From contig NC_009362.1 of the NCBI RefSeq assembly GCF_000092065.1, positions 62,001-126,000 of the forward strand: a DNA stretch of 64,000 nucleotides. The letters are read 5' to 3'. The translations under genes were made by a program, and so were the position numbers. Every line of letters begins with the position of its first letter. The first letter of the stretch is position 1. The DNA is from Ostreococcus lucimarinus CCE9901 (Eukaryota > Chlorophyta > Mamiellophyceae > Mamiellales > Bathycoccaceae). A model generated the notes under the pieces. The model was not told where the DNA came from. It saw only the letters and a program-made list of their open reading frames with translations, and did no database searches. Below, piece after piece: positions 7,713 to 17,603 of the stretch.

Positions 7713-10148
7713 ATGCCGCTGCGACGCGACTACGCGAGCGCGGGCGCGAACCGCGGGACGCGATGCGCGACGTTCGCGCGCTGCGGACGCGCGACGGTGC
7801 ACTGCGGCGGCGACGGCGCGCACGCGCGCGCGATGGACGACGGAGGCGCGACGACGACGACGCGAGGCGCGGGCGCGCGCGCGACGTGCGTCGAAACGCT
7901 CGACGACGGACGAATCGTCGTCGGCGACGCGCTCGGGCGCGTGCGGGCGCGCGCGCCGGGCGAGGACGGGGGCGAGGGGGCGGTCGGGAGGCACGCGCGA
8001 GGACCGGTGCGGGACGTCGCGGCGGCGACGCGCGGGACCTTCGTCACGTGCGCGGACGACGGGGACGTCATCGCGTGGGCGACGCCGGAGAGGAACGAGA
8101 GCGGCGAAGAATTGAGAGAAATTGGGAGGTTGACGATGGCGAGCGCGAGCGCGCCGCTGTGCGCGGCGGTGACGCGCGCGCCGGGCGTCGAGGAGCGACG
8201 CGTGCTCGCCGTCGGGTGCGTCGACGGACGGACGCGGGTGTACGCGTGCGATTTCACGAACGAGGGCGCGGTGACGTTCGAGGCGTGCGGGGTTTTGGAC
8301 GGGCACGCGGATTGGGTGCGCGGCGTCGCCTTCGCGCCGACGAGGCGCGACGACGCCGTCTTCTTAGCGACGGCGAGTCAGGACCGCACCGCGAGGGTGT
8401 GGCGCGTGCAAACCGTGCCCGCGGACGGCGCGCGGGCGTCGAAGGACGCCGCGCCGTTCGCGCGTCTCGCCGCGCCGCCGGAGCCACCGAGCGCGGTGCT
8501 CGTCGGCCGGCGCGTGAAGACGTCGCTCGAGAGCTTGCTCATCGGACACGAGGATTGGGTCACGTCCGTGGCGTGGCACCCGGACGCGTCGAAGATGGTT
8601 TTGATGACGGCGAGCATGGATCGCTCGCTCGTGCTTTGGTCTCCGGCGGGCGCGCCGTGGACGAGCGAAGAGGCTGGCAGCGAGCTTTGGATGAGCTCGA
8701 CGTCCTTGGGCGAGGCGGCGGCGGTGTGCTTGGGGTACTACGGCGCGTCGTTTTCGCCCGACGGCGACGCGATAATGGCCAACAGTCACGGCGGCGCCCT
8801 ACACCAGTGGCTGCGCGACGACGATGGGTCGTGGCGTGCGATTCCGGGAACGTCTGGACACACGATGCGCGTGACGTGCTTGCGCTGGGACACCGCCGGT
8901 CGATGGCTCATGTCCGGCGGCGGAGATCAAACCGTCCGCGTGCACGCGCCGTGGCACGGCGACGGTCCGAAAGGTTGGCGCCAAATCGCTCGACCGCAAG
9001 TGCACGGCCACGACATCGTGTGTTTTGCTACGATGCACGACGACGCGGGGACGACGACGTACGTCAGCGGGGCGGATGAAAAGGTGTTGCGAGTTTTCGA
9101 AGCCCCCGGCACGTTCTTAGGAACCGTGATCAATAGTTTAGGAAACACGGACCCCGTCGCCGCGGCCGCGCTGACCAAGGCGAAGAACCTTTCTCTCGAG
9201 TCGCTCGGCGCCGAACTTCCCGCGCTCGGGTTGTCGAACAAGGCGCTTCGAGGCGCGGACGCGGAGGACTTGCCGAGCGACGTCGCGGGTCTTCGCGCGC
9301 AGGCGGCGCAGCAGGAAGGTTTAATCGAGGAATACAACGCGCGCGGCGTCGAAGCCATCACACCGCAGGCGCTCACGCACCCGCCACTCGAAGAAGTCCT
9401 CGCACAGGCGACGCTTTGGCCCGAAACGCGAAAATTGTACGGACATGGCAACGAAATTCGCGCCGTCGCCGCGCATCCGAGTGGCGATTTGATCGCTTCG
9501 GCGTCGAACGCGCTCACGGCGGCTTCGGCGGCTATTTGGGTCTGGTCGCGCGGACAGAACTGGAAGCCACTCGGAACTCTCAGCGGCGCGACACTCACGG
9601 TGACCGCGTTAGAGTTTACGCCGAGAAACGCCGCGCGAGATTACCTTCTCGCTGCGAGCCGCGACAGGCACGTCTGCCTGTTTGCGCCGTCGTCGCGCGA
9701 CGCGCCTCGAGGAGAATTCGGTGACGACGGGTGGCGCTTGCTGACGCGCTTCAAGGCGCACGATCGCGAGATATACGCCGCGTCTTGGGCGCCGTGCGGC
9801 GCTTTATTCGCCACAGCGGGGCGGGACAAAAAGGTGAAGATTTGGCGCGTCGTCGACGACGCGTGCGAGCCCGCGTGCGAGCTTCCCAAATTCACCGCCG
9901 CGCCGACGGCGATGGCGTTCGCGTCCGACCCCGACGCTCCACTCGCGATCGCAATCGGCTTCGACGACGGTGGGATCGAAGTCCACGTCGCATCCGCCGA
10001 CGCCGCGTCTTGGACGTTGTCGTCTCGCGCGTCCGCGAACGATCGTCACGGCGCCGCCGTGCGCGCCGTCGCGTGGCGTCCCGGCTCCTCCGCCGTCTTC
10101 GCCTCCGCCGGCGACGACCACGCCGTGCACGTGTACGAACACGAGTAA
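7713..10148 (+). CDS. ELP2: Elongator complex protein 2 (WD40 repeat)
   Basis: ELP2 is the double WD40 propeller scaffold of Elongator, which modifies wobble uridines of tRNA. The 811-aa protein contains many WD repeats (GHADWVRGVAF, GHEDWVTSVAWHPD, GHTMRVTCLRWD, GHGNEIRAVAAHPSGD, AHDREIYAASWAPCG). The ELP2-specific signatures lie between the propellers: LGAELPALGLSNKA and PPLEEVLAQATLWPETRKLYGHG. The start MPLRRDYA is chosen because the first blade begins soon after; the upstream open stretch (from 7488) is Arg-rich without homology and is probably 5' UTR or the promoter shared with NOP56, which diverges 322 bp away. MDDGGATTT at 7833 is an alternative start. There is no intron. Confidence 0.9.
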   Translation: MPLRRDYASAGANRGTRCATFARCGRATVHCGGDGAHARAMDDGGATTTTRGAGARATCVETLDDGRIVVGDALGRVRARAPGEDGGEGAVGRHARGPVRDVAAATRGTFVTCADDGDVIAWATPERNESGEELREIGRLTMASASAPLCAAVTRAPGVEERRVLAVGCVDGRTRVYACDFTNEGAVTFEACGVLDGHADWVRGVAFAPTRRDDAVFLATASQDRTARVWRVQTVPADGARASKDAAPFARLAAPPEPPSAVLVGRRVKTSLESLLIGHEDWVTSVAWHPDASKMVLMTASMDRSLVLWSPAGAPWTSEEAGSELWMSSTSLGEAAAVCLGYYGASFSPDGDAIMANSHGGALHQWLRDDDGSWRAIPGTSGHTMRVTCLRWDTAGRWLMSGGGDQTVRVHAPWHGDGPKGWRQIARPQVHGHDIVCFATMHDDAGTTTYVSGADEKVLRVFEAPGTFLGTVINSLGNTDPVAAAALTKAKNLSLESLGAELPALGLSNKALRGADAEDLPSDVAGLRAQAAQQEGLIEEYNARGVEAITPQALTHPPLEEVLAQATLWPETRKLYGHGNEIRAVAAHPSGDLIASASNALTAASAAIWVWSRGQNWKPLGTLSGATLTVTALEFTPRNAARDYLLAASRDRHVCLFAPSSRDAPRGEFGDDGWRLLTRFKAHDREIYAASWAPCGALFATAGRDKKVKIWRVVDDACEPACELPKFTAAPTAMAFASDPDAPLAIAIGFDDGGIEVHVASADAASWTLSSRASANDRHGAAVRAVAWRPGSSAVFASAGDDHAVHVYEHE

Positions 10149-10286
10149 CCCTAGCATTTTAGTCCATCGGAAACGTCGTAGCCACGTCGCCGCCTTCGCC
10201 TTCGCGCGTCGTCGCTCGTCGCCACTTCGCGCCTCGCGTCGAAGCCCGCGACGTCGTCCGCGCTCGACCGAGCGATTTCGCGCCCC

Positions 10287-10886
10287 ATGCGACCCGACGC
10301 GTGCGTTCGCGTCGCCGCGCGCGCGCTCTCGACTCGAGCGAGCGCCGGCGCGCCGTCGACGTCGTCGCCCCGCGCCGGTCCCGTCACCATCGCCCTGCGC
10401 GCGTTCGTCGCCGGCTGCACGCTCTACGCCTGCGACGCCGCGCTGGACGATTACGTGTTACTCGGCGTCGCGAAATCGCTCGCGCGCGAGCGCTCGACGA
10501 TCGACGACGACGCGCGGCTTCGCGAGGCGCTCGGCGACGACTACGCCGACGACGGCGCGTGGTGGAAATCGACGGTGTCGCGAGGCGGACGAAGCGACGT
10601 CGCGCGGGTGGTTTGGACGATCGAGGGCGCGAAAGCGGCGTGCGACGTCACGCTGACGATGCTGAACCGACGCGCGGAGCGGGAATCGGGATTGGGATGG
10701 ACGCGGTTCGCGCCGCCGAGTTTGGCGCACGCCGCGCTCGGGACGTCGATGTGGACGGCGTTCGCGGTGGATTGTTCGCTCCCGACGACGCGCGGGGGCG
10801 GGAGAAGCGCGCTCGTCAGTTTAATGCGCGACGTCGACGCCGCCGCCGACGGCGCGTCGGCCGCGAAAGTCGAAAAGAAATCGTAG
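10287..10886 (+). CDS. Putative mitochondrial inner-membrane protein of unknown function
   Basis: The 199-aa protein begins with an Arg/Ala/Ser-rich presequence (MRPDACVRVAARALSTRASAG) followed by one hydrophobic helix (TIALRAFVAGCTLYACDAAL). A soluble part then contains EALGDDYADDGAWWKSTVSRGG and VVWTIEGAKAACDVTLTML. A helix plus a small domain with a 'G.WW..S' and a 'V.W.I.G..G.A.V' pattern is reminiscent of the TIM21/COA1 fold of mitochondrial assembly factors. This is a weak resemblance and not an assignment. It lies 138 bp downstream of ELP2 and is convergent with the thioredoxin-like gene (92 bp between stops). Confidence 0.6.
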   Translation: MRPDACVRVAARALSTRASAGAPSTSSPRAGPVTIALRAFVAGCTLYACDAALDDYVLLGVAKSLARERSTIDDDARLREALGDDYADDGAWWKSTVSRGGRSDVARVVWTIEGAKAACDVTLTMLNRRAERESGLGWTRFAPPSLAHAALGTSMWTAFAVDCSLPTTRGGGRSALVSLMRDVDAAADGASAAKVEKKS

Positions 10887-10978
10887 CCGCGTTGCATTGC
10901 CCTATCGTCGCTCGCGCTCGTCGCCCGACGTCGCGAATCGTCGCCTCGCGCGTTCGCCGACCGCGCGTTCGCCCTCGA

Positions 10979-11404
10979 TCAATCGCGCGCCCTCTCCAAA
11001 TAATGCTCCACGAACGTCGCCAGCGCGTCGTACGTCGCCGCGCGGCTCGTCCCGTACTCGCGTCCCAGCTCGTCGCCGTCGCCCGGGACGTAATACTTGA
11101 TCGTCGGAAACCGCGTCGCGCGCTGCCACGCGCACACCTCCCGCGCCTCGCCGCAGTCGATCTCCAGGACGTCCACCGTTCGCTTTCGCACCGCGAACTC
11201 GTCGCGCAGCGCTTCCCAGTGCGGCTTCAGCGCCGCGCAGTGCGGACACCGCGCCATCGTGAACGCGACGACGACGGCGTCGCGCGTCTCCTGCTGCAGC
11301 ACGCGCTCGGCGAACGCGTCCACCGCGGTGACGTCGCCCGCCGCGACCGCGCGCGCGACGCACAGCGCGACGCACAGCGCGACGACGCCGACGCGTCGCG
11401 CCAT
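10979..11404 (-). CDS. Secretory thioredoxin/PDI-like protein with CPHC active site
   Basis: The 141-aa protein has a clear signal peptide (MARRVGVVALCVALCVARAVAA) and one thioredoxin domain: VVVAFTMARCPHCAALKPHW, with active site Cys-Pro-His-Cys as in DsbA and some PDIs, and the cis-proline loop TRFPTIKYY. It would catalyse disulfide exchange in the ER or outside. No KDEL-type retention signal is present at the C-terminus (YLERARD), so the final location is open. It diverges from the ankyrin/J-domain gene (117 bp between starts), whose C-terminal domain also appears disulfide-rich and lumenal; a shared secretory-folding context is an inference. Confidence 0.8.
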   Translation of the reverse strand: MARRVGVVALCVALCVARAVAAGDVTAVDAFAERVLQQETRDAVVVAFTMARCPHCAALKPHWEALRDEFAVRKRTVDVLEIDCGEAREVCAWQRATRFPTIKYYVPGDGDELGREYGTSRAATYDALATFVEHYLERARD

Positions 11405-11521
11405 TGTGACGTCCCGGCGCGACCGTTACGTCCCGTCCTCCATCGCGCCGCGCAGCGCGACGCGCGCGCGCTTCGGCGTCGCGCCGCGCGCGGCGACGCG
11501 CGCGACGACCGCCGCGACGCG

Positions 11522-13321
11522 ATGGACGACGCCGGCGCGCTTCGGCGCCGCGCTTCGGCGCTCGGCGCGACGCTCGGCGCGGACGACGACGCGCGCGCGT
11601 TCGGCGAACGCGTCGCGCGCGGCGACGTCGCCGGGACGCTGCGCGACGCCGAAGCGCGACCTGAACTCTTGCGCGCTTGCGTCGACGACGAGGGACGGCG
11701 CGCGACGCACGCGGCGGCGGCGCGCGGACGCGCGGGGGCGCTCGAGGCGCTGCTCGCGAGCGGCGCGGCGGCGGACGCGCGAGACGGCCGAGGACGGACG
11801 GCGCTGCACGAAGCGGCGAAGAGAGGCGACGGGGCGTGCGCGCGGGCGATACTGGACGCGCGGCGGAATTACGGGGCGCGGCATCCGAGCGCGCTGGGGG
11901 CGAGGGTGGACGCGAACGCGCGGGACGCGGCGGGATCGACGCCGCTGCTGGAGGCGACGTCGAGGGAGATGATCGCGACGCTGCTGCGAGAGGGCGCGGA
12001 TGGATCGATGCGACGGGGCGATGGATCGAACGCGGTGCACCTGGCGTGCGATCGCGCGGATGGGTGGGCGGTGGAGGCGTTGTTGGGGTGCGGCGTCGAT
12101 TGCGACGCGAGAGACGGGTCGAAGCGGACGGCGCTGCACCGAGCGAGGGACGCGCGATCCGTGGTCGCGCTGTGCGCGTCGGGCGCGGACGTCGAGTGCG
12201 TGGACGCGCGGGGACACACGCCGCTTCACGCGGCGGCGATCGAGGGTAAGCCGGAGGTCGTCGTGCCTCTCGCGAACGCGGGCGCGCGGTTGCGCGCGAG
12301 GACGCGAGGCGGGTTCTTGCCGGGCGCCACCGCGGCGGACTTGGCGGCCAAGTACGGGCACGACGACGTCGCGCGATTGCTGGCCGACGCGAGACAGGTG
12401 TCGCGCGTCGCGTATTTATCGATGTGTGCCGTCAATCACGAGGAAGAGCGAATTAAAAAGCAAATGAGGCGCTCGAGCGAGAAGCGCGCGGCGCTCCTGT
12501 GGGGCGCGCTCGTCGCGGTCGGCGTCGTGTTGTTCGCGCTCGTCGTCGGTCACTTTTGGTTCGCGGGGGCGAAGAGAGAGTTGCGCGAGTGGCGAGAAAT
12601 CCGACAGTCCAGAGAAAAGGCGAAGATTCTAAAGGCGAAACAGCAGGAAGCGGCGGCGAAGGCGGAGCTGAAACGCAAAATGAAGGCGGAGGCGGCGGCC
12701 GAGGCGTGGCGAGAGAACGCTCGCCAAAACGTTGAACGCGTGTTGAGATGCGGCGTGCACGGGACCTTGAAAGATGGCGTCAAGAAGGGCGGTGTTCACC
12801 GCTGCATTCTTTTCGGTCAAGATGGTAAAGGCCTGTCCAAAGAAGCTAACGCCGCGTGCGGCGTATGTGCAGATTTCCTCGCGGCGTTGCGCGAACGCCT
12901 CGACGCGTCGAACAAAGGAAAGACTGAAGCCGAAGTGGACGCTCACCTGACGGCGGCGTGTAAGAAGGCCGAAGGTCGTACTTCCAAGGTGTGTGATTCT
13001 CTTTTGGCCGCGCGAAAAGATTTGAACAGGCAAATGTCGTTCGGGGCGCCGCCGGCGAAAATTTGCGCGCGCCTCGGATCAAAAGATCCCGAATTATGCG
13101 CGGTGAAACCCGCGAGGGAAGGTGACCTCTCGAGCGATGGTAAAGGCGATGCGGCGGCGAGAGATGCGTTCAGAAAGTTGTCCGTGTTCGTGCATCCAGA
13201 CAAGCACGATAATTCCCCTCAAGCGACGGAAGCGTTCAAGATGCTCAACACGGCGAGGGCGTACTTCGATTCGCGCGCCAAGTTGAATGCCAAACGAGCG
13301 GCGTCTCAAGCGAAAACCTAG
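11522..13321 (+). CDS. Ankyrin repeat - transmembrane - saposin-like - J-domain protein
   Basis: The 599-aa protein has, in order: ankyrin repeats (about 55-290; GRTALHEAAKRG, GSTPLLEATS, NAVHLACDRADG, GHTPLHAAAIEG); one transmembrane helix (about 323-347); a Lys/Glu/Ala-rich coiled coil (350-405); a six-Cys segment with saposin-B spacing (C446-x2-C449, C480-x10-C491, C515-x10-C526); and a C-terminal J-like domain (545-592) with the HPD triad at 558-560 and a helix III-like EAFKMLNTARAYF. The known rule that saposin folds are disulfide-bonded suggests that the C-terminal half is lumenal or extracellular and the ankyrin part cytosolic. An Hsp70/BiP partner in the ER is inferred from HPD. The start MDDAGALRR directly precedes the first ankyrin-like helices. 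Confidence 0.85.
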   Translation: MDDAGALRRRASALGATLGADDDARAFGERVARGDVAGTLRDAEARPELLRACVDDEGRRATHAAAARGRAGALEALLASGAAADARDGRGRTALHEAAKRGDGACARAILDARRNYGARHPSALGARVDANARDAAGSTPLLEATSREMIATLLREGADGSMRRGDGSNAVHLACDRADGWAVEALLGCGVDCDARDGSKRTALHRARDARSVVALCASGADVECVDARGHTPLHAAAIEGKPEVVVPLANAGARLRARTRGGFLPGATAADLAAKYGHDDVARLLADARQVSRVAYLSMCAVNHEEERIKKQMRRSSEKRAALLWGALVAVGVVLFALVVGHFWFAGAKRELREWREIRQSREKAKILKAKQQEAAAKAELKRKMKAEAAAEAWRENARQNVERVLRCGVHGTLKDGVKKGGVHRCILFGQDGKGLSKEANAACGVCADFLAALRERLDASNKGKTEAEVDAHLTAACKKAEGRTSKVCDSLLAARKDLNRQMSFGAPPAKICARLGSKDPELCAVKPAREGDLSSDGKGDAAARDAFRKLSVFVHPDKHDNSPQATEAFKMLNTARAYFDSRAKLNAKRAASQAKT

Positions 13322-13357
13322 ATTTGACTAGTGTGAATGTTACAAAAGTTACAATCC

Positions 13358-16300
13358 TTACCTTTTCACCCGTTGGATGCCGACGCCAATCGCGGCTCTT
13401 TCGTTTCGAGCTTGCCACATCTTCTCAATCGCCGACGACTCACGACTTTGCTTAAACCTCGAAACGTGCGCCAACGTAATTTGACTCTGTTCGCGCATCT
13501 GAATTTGCTTCTTCACTTGACCCTTTTCAGCATCGTCTGGTGCATCCTTTTGCGCTAACACTTTCTTCCACGTCGCCTTGTTTACGGTGGCTGTTACTTT
13601 TGAAGAATCCTTCACCTTACGCACACCGACTCTGCGTTTCTCACTCTCAATCACTTCGTTCTCAATCTTCGTCAGCATACGCCGCGCGCGCGTGCGACGG
13701 AGGAGCGTGTACGCCACAAACGCAGCGAACATGGCACAGATGCAAGATACGACGATGAGAGCGACGTTGACATCACCGAAGACGTTTGGCACTCCGCGCG
13801 GCGGCGTCGGCTCTTTTTCGACGATAAGCGACCCGCTAGGATCTTCGTACAATTGTCCCTGCACCACGCCACCAATTCCCGCCGTGGTCGTCGAAAAGAA
13901 TGCCACTGGATCGCTGCGAAGCGTGAGCAATATGGCCGCCGCTTGCGCACGCGTCGCGTCGATAGCCGCCTTTGTAGTTTCGTAATCGCGCACGACGCCG
14001 AATCGCAACATCTCCGTGGCTTGCATCGTCACCGTGACTACGACGGCGCGAATGCAATTTTGAGAAGCCGAGCACGTCACTGAAACAGACGAGCCACTTT
14101 GCAAGAGCCTTCTTCGGCCCGCTGGCGTCGACGCGGTCGCGCCGGGTTGAGCGACATCCAGACGAATCGAACCGCGGGTGACGTTGAACTTTGTCGCGAC
14201 GTCGATTTCCATCGCGCGAACGAATGCAGAGTTTGCATCTGCATCAACGCCGATGTTCGCCGCCATGTTTGCCAAAGAACCTCCGGCTTGATGGAATGAA
14301 ACACCAAAAACGACATCGACGTAAAAGACATCGGGATGCGCGCGATCCACCGGCGCGGTGGATACGTTGCACATCGTCGATCCGGCTGTCGACGTCGTCG
14401 CCTGACGCGGGCAAGGCGTGCACAAGCGCGCGCCCGTCACATTGGCGAACGCGTCGCGTGGGCACTGCAAACACTGCGTCGCACCAGATTCGGCCATGTA
14501 CATACCTTGTGGGCATTGTACGCACGCCTTAGTCAACACGCTCGGCGATGCAGAACCAGGCGGACACAGCTGGCACTGTAGCGAGTTCATGTCGGAGGCG
14601 AAGGATCCCGCGGAGCAGTACGTGCACGTGGCGTTATCTCGCGGTTCCGTCGGCCGTGGTGTCGGTGCCGGTGGTGCCGGTGGCGCTGGTGGAGCCTGTA
14701 AAGCACCTTCGGGTGGTGGTGGCGACGGATGGGTCCAAGGTGGCGGCGGAGGAGGAGAAGGCGGCGTGGGTGGTGGCGGCGGCGGTGAGGGAGGATTCGC
14801 CACCATCGCCAGCCTTTCTATAGTCAATCGATATGTCTCACTGGATTGCCCGTTCGGTGACGTGGTGATCAATCGAATCACGTTGTCGCCTTGGTTCAAC
14901 GTGAAATACTTCATATTCACGAGGCTCGCCGCGAGCAATCGCCGTCGAGCGCTCAGAGTCGTCGTGATGGACGTCGTCGACTGTCGAAACTGATAGAACA
15001 CTTGCACACCGGTGACGCCATGAGGGACTGTCGCAGTGTACGTGTGTCTTGTCGGATCAAACGCGGGCTGAATGGCGATGCCATCCGGAACGTAAGGAAA
15101 CACGCTCGACATCGCCACGGTGGTGTTGGCGACGACTGACAAGGACAAAATAGCCGAATCCACGCTCACTGAGGGCGGTGGTGGCGATGGCGGAGGAGGG
15201 CTGAGTGCCTGAGGAACGGGTGGCGGCGCCACGTACGTAGTTGGATCCGTTCGTCGCGTACCAGGCGGACAAGATCCGGGCGGAACGCCAAATATGAACA
15301 ACGCCGCATCTTCAGATTCGACAAAACTCGACGGGATAGCGGCCACCCGTGACTCGCTGACGGCGGTGAGGTTGACGTGTAATCGTAAGCTTGCCTCAGA
15401 AGGGATATTGCTCCAATCGAGTACGACTTCAGCGTGCTGCGTCTTACCGTAATCACCAGGCATCCACGTCAGCCGTCCCGTGGCGGCGGCGTAGTGCACA
15501 CCCGCCACCGCCGATGAAGCCGCGCCGCTCGTCACAATTTCGTAATCGATGACCGCGGGCAGGGCGAAATTACCGCCGCCAATTATATCGATGGGTATTT
15601 TCACGGTTTCCTGTGAATAACGATATAACGGCGGAAATGCGACATTGCGGGCTCGAACGCCGAACAACGGCGCCGGGTCGTCGTCGGCGATGGTCACCAC
15701 AGCTGATTTATTCTTGAAATCAGTCTCGATATCGGCGTTCATAGCGTCGACGAGCGTCAGCGTGAGCGCCTCCAATGCGTTTTCGTGCACGCGATCGTTC
15801 CTGATTCGAACGTACACGAAGTTTTCTCCCGATTCTCCCGCCATCCAGTGAAGCGTCGTCGGGCTGACGCTAAAGTCGTAATCGCCGCGCGCGTCCGTGG
15901 CGTTGTCCCTCGCGCTCGCGTGCGTTACTTGAACCAACGCTTGATCACCGCTCGTTCCGGGCATCTGAGATATGCCCCCGTACGTCACATTCACCCCAAC
16001 GCTCACTAATCTTCTATTGACGCCTTCTAGCTCCACGGGCACCGCGATCACGCGCGCGTCTTCGTTACCGTTTTGAGCGGTGGAGTAATAATGCTTCGTC
16101 CGAAGCACCGGACCACGGGCGACGATCGACACCTTCGACGGATCCGTGAGCACCAAATTCGGTAGCATGTACTGCTGACCGTTATAGGATACGCGAACGT
16201 CGTGCGTTCCCATAGGAATCGTGATGTCGGGAACCATGCACGTGATGGCTTGCCCCGACGCCGACACCACTCCCGGAACCACGGCGATGGCCGATGCCGT

Positions 16301-17359
16301 TTGATTCGAAGACGTCCCCATTCCGAGCGCGCACGTCACGTTCACTTTACCCGCGTGCGTCGCGTCGCTCCCGCCCGGTCCGTACTGCGAGGCGTAATAC
16401 GTATTCGTCGCGTACGCGCTAAAGTTGTTCCGCCCGAAACGCGGCGCGTGTCGCGGAATCACCAACAGCACCTCTGGATTCTGATAGTACAGAAACTGCG
16501 CCGTTTCGTAGCACGAGTCGGGGTACACTAACTTCACGTCGATGACCCCGGACTGCGCGGGCATCTCGCACGTCACCGTCCCGTCCGGCAGATGCGTCGC
16601 CCGCTGCACGACGACGGAGTTGCCGTCGCTAATCGAGCAATTCATCGTCGACCCCGCGACGTCGTTGAAACCGTCGCCGCTAAACGTCACCACCGTCCCC
16701 CCCGTCGACGGCCCCGATTTCGGCGAATAATCGCGCAGACTCGTCCTTCGAATCGTCTTCGAACTGTCGGGCTTGGTGACGTCCGTCACGCCTCCCGCGG
16801 GATCCGCCGCCGCCACCACCGCGTACACCCCCCCCGCGCCCGCCGGTATCGAGCACCCGTACGTCGCCTCGCTCCCGCTCGCGCTCACCTGCGTCGCCGT
16901 CCCACTATCCGCGATCGCCAGCGCCGCCTCCACCGCCGCGTGCGCGCTCGCGTTCACCGCCTTCGCGCGTTCGTAATCCGCGCTCGCGCTCGCGTTCGCC
17001 GCCAGCGCCGCCGCCACCCCGTCGTCGTCGATTCCAACCATGTTCTGCGCGAATATCTCCGCGTTCGCGTCGCGTTCGACGAATATCGCCTTCATCGCCG
17101 TCGCGTTCGCGCTCGCGCGCTCCGCCTCGCGCACGACGTCGTACGGCGCGAAGACGCACCGCGTCGTCGCGCCGCCGTCCCGCCGCGTAAACTCAAAGCT
17201 CGCGCTCTCGCTCGTCGCGCACGCCCGCGTCAGCGTCTCCAGCGTCCCTCGAACGCGCATCGTCATCGCCGTCGCCGCGTCGAGCAGCGCGAGCGTCAGC
17301 GTCAGCGTCAGCGCCGTCGTCGCGCCGTCGCGCCGTCGCCGACGGTTCGCCCGACGCAT
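13358..17359 (-). CDS. Large type I surface protein: IPT/TIG, Calx-beta, cadherin-like, Pro-rich, Cys-rich, TM
   Basis: The 1333-aa protein starts at MRRANRRRR, chosen because it puts a signal peptide (ALTLTLTLALLDAATA) at the N-terminus; an upstream in-frame ATG at 17599 would bury it. Domains in order: an IPT/TIG domain (LRDYSPKSGPSTGGTVVTFSG); Calx-beta-like segments (SVSPTTLHWMAGESGENFVY; ATGRLTWMPGDYGKTQHAEV); a cadherin-like beta-sandwich (AFDPTRHTYTATVPHGVTGV ... TYRLTIERL); a hydroxyproline-wall type SPPPPPP tract; a repeated CPxG Cys-rich segment (GCC2/GCC3 or TNFR-like); a second ectodomain; one TM helix (NVALIVVSCICAMFAAFVAY); and a basic cytoplasmic tail. RRRLLA and RRRLLQ occur twice. 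Adhesion or wall contact is inferred. There is no intron in 4 kb. Confidence 0.85.
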   Translation of the reverse strand: MRRANRRRRRDGATTALTLTLTLALLDAATAMTMRVRGTLETLTRACATSESASFEFTRRDGGATTRCVFAPYDVVREAERASANATAMKAIFVERDANAEIFAQNMVGIDDDGVAAALAANASASADYERAKAVNASAHAAVEAALAIADSGTATQVSASGSEATYGCSIPAGAGGVYAVVAAADPAGGVTDVTKPDSSKTIRRTSLRDYSPKSGPSTGGTVVTFSGDGFNDVAGSTMNCSISDGNSVVVQRATHLPDGTVTCEMPAQSGVIDVKLVYPDSCYETAQFLYYQNPEVLLVIPRHAPRFGRNNFSAYATNTYYASQYGPGGSDATHAGKVNVTCALGMGTSSNQTASAIAVVPGVVSASGQAITCMVPDITIPMGTHDVRVSYNGQQYMLPNLVLTDPSKVSIVARGPVLRTKHYYSTAQNGNEDARVIAVPVELEGVNRRLVSVGVNVTYGGISQMPGTSGDQALVQVTHASARDNATDARGDYDFSVSPTTLHWMAGESGENFVYVRIRNDRVHENALEALTLTLVDAMNADIETDFKNKSAVVTIADDDPAPLFGVRARNVAFPPLYRYSQETVKIPIDIIGGGNFALPAVIDYEIVTSGAASSAVAGVHYAAATGRLTWMPGDYGKTQHAEVVLDWSNIPSEASLRLHVNLTAVSESRVAAIPSSFVESEDAALFIFGVPPGSCPPGTRRTDPTTYVAPPPVPQALSPPPPSPPPPSVSVDSAILSLSVVANTTVAMSSVFPYVPDGIAIQPAFDPTRHTYTATVPHGVTGVQVFYQFRQSTTSITTTLSARRRLLAASLVNMKYFTLNQGDNVIRLITTSPNGQSSETYRLTIERLAMVANPPSPPPPPPTPPSPPPPPPWTHPSPPPPEGALQAPPAPPAPPAPTPRPTEPRDNATCTYCSAGSFASDMNSLQCQLCPPGSASPSVLTKACVQCPQGMYMAESGATQCLQCPRDAFANVTGARLCTPCPRQATTSTAGSTMCNVSTAPVDRAHPDVFYVDVVFGVSFHQAGGSLANMAANIGVDADANSAFVRAMEIDVATKFNVTRGSIRLDVAQPGATASTPAGRRRLLQSGSSVSVTCSASQNCIRAVVVTVTMQATEMLRFGVVRDYETTKAAIDATRAQAAAILLTLRSDPVAFFSTTTAGIGGVVQGQLYEDPSGSLIVEKEPTPPRGVPNVFGDVNVALIVVSCICAMFAAFVAYTLLRRTRARRMLTKIENEVIESEKRRVGVRKVKDSSKVTATVNKATWKKVLAQKDAPDDAEKGQVKKQIQMREQSQITLAHVSRFKQSRESSAIEKMWQARNERAAIGVGIQRVKR

Positions 17360-17603
17360 CGTCGGCGATGATTCCGCCGCTTCGGCGCGCGTCGCGCGGC
17401 GGTTCCGCGTCGCCGCGTCGCCGACGACGCGCGCGCGCATCGTCGCCGTCGCGCGCGCGTCCGGGCTCGCGCGCGCGCGCGCTCGCGCGTCGACGAGTGG
17501 CGACGACGCGCCCGCGGCCGCGCGGTCGTTCATTCCCCTCGACACTCCGAGTCGCGCCCATCGCGACCGCGTCCATCGCGACGCGCGCGCGCGCGCCACC
17601 GCG

